NCBI RefSeq assembly: GCF_000204055.1
Contig: NW_006768768.1
Location: 1,342,322-1,406,321, forward strand
DNA length: 64,000 nucleotides
Source: Melampsora larici-populina 98AG31
Taxonomy: Eukaryota > Basidiomycota > Pucciniomycetes > Pucciniales > Melampsoraceae
Direction: 5' to 3'
The notes beneath the pieces are model-generated. The model made no database searches. It saw only the letters and a list, made by a program, of their open reading frames with translations, and was not told the origin of the DNA. Made by a program: the position numbers and the translations under genes. The first letter of the stretch is position 1, and each line of letters starts with the position of its first letter. Shown here piece after piece: positions 60,593 to 64,000 of the stretch.

Positions 60593-60777
60593 CTACAGTC
60601 AACTCTCCATAAAGGCATACCTTTTATGGGCATAATCCCTCTAAATGTATAGGTTTTTACGGGGTTTTTTCCTGTCAAAATGGGATTTGCCAGCCAAAAT
60701 AAGATTTGTAAAGGCATAGTCCTCTAAATGCATAAGAAAACTGCCCGCCAAACTGTATGCCATTAGAGAGAGTAGAC
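60593..60777. mobile_element. Pogo/Tc1-like MITE
   Basis: The ends CAGTCAACTCTC and GAGAGTAGACTG form an inverted repeat flanked by TA on both sides (CTGC-TA and TA-ATTCC). The inner sequence repeats AAAGGCATA / TATGCC. About 185 bases, noncoding. CAGTC-ACTCTC ends with a TA target are typical of pogo/Fot-like elements. Confidence 0.65.
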
Positions 60778-61229
60778 TGTAATTCCTCCTCCTAATTTAG
60801 CCTCCAAAGCATCATCAATGTGAGGAGTGCGTGTCTGTTAGGCGTACTCTTCACTAAGAATGTGATGAGAAAGGTAAAGTGTGGTATTCATGTGGTACAC
60901 CCAAGTGAAGACTACAGCTAGTTGAACTCTAAGAAGAGGATTTGAGGAAGAGAGAAAGGGATTAAGGGCAGTAAAGAGCTAGTACGCTCTAACCTCGTGA
61001 GACTGCAAGGGGCAGGTTTTATACTTTGGTGAACCAAAGATCCTGAAGGCTACTTTAGACTCCATATAAGGGAGGAGGCTTTGCTCCTTTACGGTTTATT
61101 TCTAGAGGATATGATGGCCCAAGGCTTGTAGAAATCAATACCGGGGTGCTCAGCAATAGAACCCGTGATGCTCAAGTTTGGTCTTTAGACTACACAACTA
61201 ATCACATACTTGAGGATCATCTCTATAGG
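60778..61229. other. Gene-free spacer
   Basis: No gene or repeat supported. It lies between two MITEs. Confidence 0.35.
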
Positions 61230-61237
61230 ATTTCAAG

Positions 61238-61603
61238 TAGGGCTGTGACCCGGTCCCGGCCCTGCCCGGCCGAGGGTGCCCGGCGATATTTTCAACGCTG
61301 GCGGTCCCGGCCTCGGGGCTCTGAAACCTAATCAGAATAGGGTGCAAAGCCCTGCGGGCGCCCCGGGCGCCCAGCCCGGCCGACTGCCCGATCCTGTTTT
61401 CGCCAAAAATAACATAAAAATTTCCCCTTTCCAAGGGTTTTTTACTCGTAAATCTGGGCCCGGCCCTGCCTGGACACCCAAGGCCTGAGATTCGGGCAGG
61501 CCCTGGTCGGCCCTGAGAAGTTTCCAGGGGACCTCGGGTCTACCCAGGGTCGGGCTTGGCCCCGGGGCCGGCCACGAACTCTCAGGGCCGGGTCACAGCC
61601 CTA
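61238..61603. mobile_element. GC-rich hAT MITE with perfect 8-bp target duplication
   Basis: 366 bases beginning TAGGGCTGTGACCCGG and ending CCGGGTCACAGCCCTA. It is flanked directly by ATTTCAAG at 61,230-61,237 and 61,604-61,611. The 8-bp duplication and TAGGG-type termini are characteristic of hAT. The inside is extremely GC-rich in CCCGGCC motifs except for a short AT-rich core. Noncoding. Confidence 0.92.
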
Positions 61604-61889
61604 ATTTCAAGTATAATGTGATTCTGATGTTGTGATGTGCTAAAAAGATGTGGGATGGATCAAGGGAAGAAGGGGGGTTTATATATTCACAGGTCAAGCG
61701 TCAACTTGTGGTTGGCATGTGATTCTTGTCTCACTTGTGGTTGGCGCTTGGGTTAGGTTTGGTATGTATTTAATACATTATGTACATGTGTTTATGTGGC
61801 TCTTGACACCGAGCCTTGAGATGTACTTTTAGATTTACATATAATATAATATTACATGTGTTACTGTTAGCCTGTGGTCATGTAATCAG

Positions 61890-62570
61890 GGCTCAGGGCT
61901 GACAATCAAGCTTGGACTGTAGATGACTCCAAATTAGATATCTGGACCAATGGCTCAACATTTGAGATTGTAAGCTGAGAAAAGCATCAAACTGAATGTT
62001 CAGTTTTTTCTCATATGTCAGGTTGTTTTAGTGTGATGATATGGGGTAGATTTTATGCAGTCATCAGGCTTGATCATGTCAACTTGAACTCTGGGAGAAT
62101 GAAGTATGAATCATACATCAATCCAGGATAGAATCTGTCATTGTGCACTCATTCAAGGATTCACCAGGCACACATGGTCTCATTTTGGACCTCATGGAGG
62201 ATAATGCACCTGTACATTGGTCTAAGTTTCCAACATCTTTATATGATCAAAGAGACATTGCCAATTGAATCTGTAAACCTCAATCACCAGATCCCAGTTT
62301 GATTGAACATATCTGGTCAGTCCTCAAAATACATAATCCAATATCTATACCCAAAACCCATTCTGTTGTAATTTTTGAGGCATGAAAGGCCATTACCATC
62401 CTGATCAAGAGTTTGAGTGTTTCATACAATGAATTCCTGATCACATCACACTGTTCTTTATGAATTGGTTTGGCCAACATATTTTTACCACTCCATGATG
62501 CTTTGGACCCTAACCTAAGTAACTTCCTCTTGGACAATCAAGTAGTCAAGATTGAAGAGATGGACTCATG
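61890..62570 (+). pseudogene. Decayed Tc1/mariner transposase remnant
   Basis: One frame, broken by several stops, retains SVMIWGRFYAVIRL (about 62,033), MEDNAPVHWSKF (about 62,190, the second catalytic Asp) and QSPDPSLIEHIWSVLKIHN (about 62,283-62,340, third catalytic acid). These are the core motifs of Tc1-like transposases. At least three in-frame stops lie between them, so it is dead. It differs from the IS630-type enzyme at 47.3 kb. Confidence 0.75.
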
Positions 62571-63121
62571 GCGGGTACATCATCTTTGACAGGTGAGCAA
62601 AAACAAATTGGTTGGGGACTTCTTCAACCCTCAAGATCTTCATCCTCTGCAAATAAACATTCTCTGGAATCAAGCATGGCTTTGTGCACCTGCCCAACCT
62701 ACATCTTTTGGGTCTTTCAAATTTCTCTCTTAGGTTCAAGAAAGTGCTAGAAACCAGACTTAGAAATTTGGGGTTTGTCTAACAACCCACCTCGTCTGGT
62801 GTGAGGTTTTGACACGTAGGACAGCTTTCTCAGGAGTTGTGGTGGTCTTGGAAACTCTGCCCTTTCATAACTCTGCAATAGATGAATTAGAGAAGAAGTG
62901 AGCTACATTCATGTGTGTAGAATAATTAGCAGGCGCACAAGGCCTTTTCTCAAATCAGCAAAGCTAAACCTCGGGGCCGTTCGTTGCAAACCGAGGCTTG
63001 ACCCGATAGTCCGCCCAGGATCCCCGGGGTGTAAGAAGGAAGTGATCGGGCTGATGGAGATTGATTGGAGAGAGGATCGAAGTTGAGGATCGATTTAGTT
63101 GAAAAGGCTTGAATCATCAGA
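62571..63121. other. Spacer upstream of the bromodomain gene
   Basis: No gene supported. A GC-richer stretch at 62,970-63,040 is unassigned. The last part is the probable promoter and leader of the next gene. Confidence 0.35.
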
Positions 63122-64000
63122 ATGTCATTGAAGGTCAGTCATTCACACTAACTATACTATCTAATCACAAAACTAACATCTTCAATCTATCAATAGTTCT
63201 TACATGAACTCATTCGTTCTAAATCAACTCGATCAGAAGAACTCATTACACTCACTTCTGAAGCTCGCGATAGTGGTTTACGAGTTTCGTGATTTACTTT
63301 TCAATTCTTCATCATCATATCTTACATATTTCAATACATCACGAATCAAATCCCCATCTCATGGTTATGCCTCTTGATACCCACCTATATAGGATGAGAA
63401 AGCAACGGTTCACGAATTTTTGGATACTCTCGAACGAATCACTAATGAACTTCGTCAAGATGTATGCGCCTTAATTCAGCCTCTCATGTTTAATCTGGTT
63501 CTGATCTTATACAAATTTGATTCGTATGGTACAGCCTAACGCGCAGGCATTTCTCAGTCGAGTTAAAAAAGCCGACGCGCCTGATTACTATGACAGTCAG
63601 TGGTTGATCATCTTCTTTCCAATGGGGTAATCAGCTGAAATCGAACTTTTTTAGTCATCAAGAAACCCATGGACCTTGGAACGGTTCTTAAAAAAGTCAA
63701 GTCAGGACAGTACAAGGCTAAGGGGCAGTTTATTGAAGATCTAGAGTTGATTTGGTCAAATTGTTTTCAATACAACTCATTCGTAGTCAGTGTCACTTTC
63801 CTTTAAATCCCCTTGCTAGGGTCATCAACAAAGAGACTGAGTCATCTTCATATAGTCACATCCTCTGCGTACGGCTGCCGAGTCATTGAAAACCAAAGCC
63901 AACAATCTGTTAAAGTTTGTGAGCGAACCTTGCGCGACTACTCAGGCGAATTCTAAATCAACACGCCTTCCAACGCGCCCTCTTGCTACACATTTATTGC
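63122..64000 (+). CDS. SPT7: SPT7-like bromodomain protein (SAGA complex), 5' part
   Basis: Exons 63,122-63,133, 63,197-63,283, 63,393-63,461, 63,535-63,595, 63,655-63,782 and from 63,856 past the window end. The frame reads [87 protein letters not shown] and [18 protein letters not shown]. The bromodomain has the acetyl-lysine pocket Asn in NCFQYNS and the PDYY-IIKKPMDL ZA loop. Wording is closest to Spt7, which scaffolds the SAGA coactivator and binds acetylated histones. The rest lies beyond the right edge. Confidence 0.85.

Noticed and set aside
61146..61488. Arg/Pro-rich frames in the GC-rich block
   Set aside because: They are by-products of the GC-rich MITE with defined ends and target duplication.

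Overview
The window looks like nuclear DNA of a rust fungus (Pucciniales, Puccinia/Melampsora-like). This is inferred from small intron-dense host genes (introns about 60-120 nt with GTRAGT donors), from the particular transposase and accessory families present, and from the high density of cut-and-paste elements. No prokaryotic operons, rRNA or convincing tRNA genes were seen. Gene models were spliced by hand, so exon ends are best estimates.

Layout. 1-17.5 kb is a transposon cluster. Two related elements lie tail to tail: A (about 0.4-8.1 kb) and B (about 8.2-15.8 kb, inverted). A truncated third copy, C, lies at 16.8-17.5 kb. A and B each carry a tnp2/Plavaka-like transposase, a convergent SAM-like accessory gene and a divergent coiled-coil accessory gene. 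18.2-22.7 kb holds a tafazzin gene between two copies of an NPC2-like (ML domain) lipid-transfer gene. A young Ty3/gypsy retrotransposon with seemingly identical 391-bp LTRs fills 22.95-29.63 kb. 30.5-42.8 kb is the host core: a RING-H2 protein with an N-terminal signal-like segment, NC2-alpha, CFIm25 (NUDT21) and condensin SMC2.

43-64 kb is mixed. It holds a full hAT transposase, a Tc1/IS630-type transposase, a stand-alone SAM-like rust gene related to the accessory genes of A and B, a hAT deletion derivative, two damaged pepsin-like protease genes, several MITEs, a decayed Tc1 remnant and, at the right edge, the start of an SPT7-like bromodomain gene.

How genes relate. Tafazzin (cardiolipin remodelling) and the NPC2-like proteins (lipid transfer) form a lipid-themed block; SMC2, NC2-alpha, CFIm25 and SPT7 are unrelated housekeeping nuclear factors. 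The most novel item is the three-gene transposon architecture of A/B/C, whose accessory families lack an obvious named function. Some nonsense codons there fit CGA-to-TGA decay. Hairpin arrays recur near several transposon ends.
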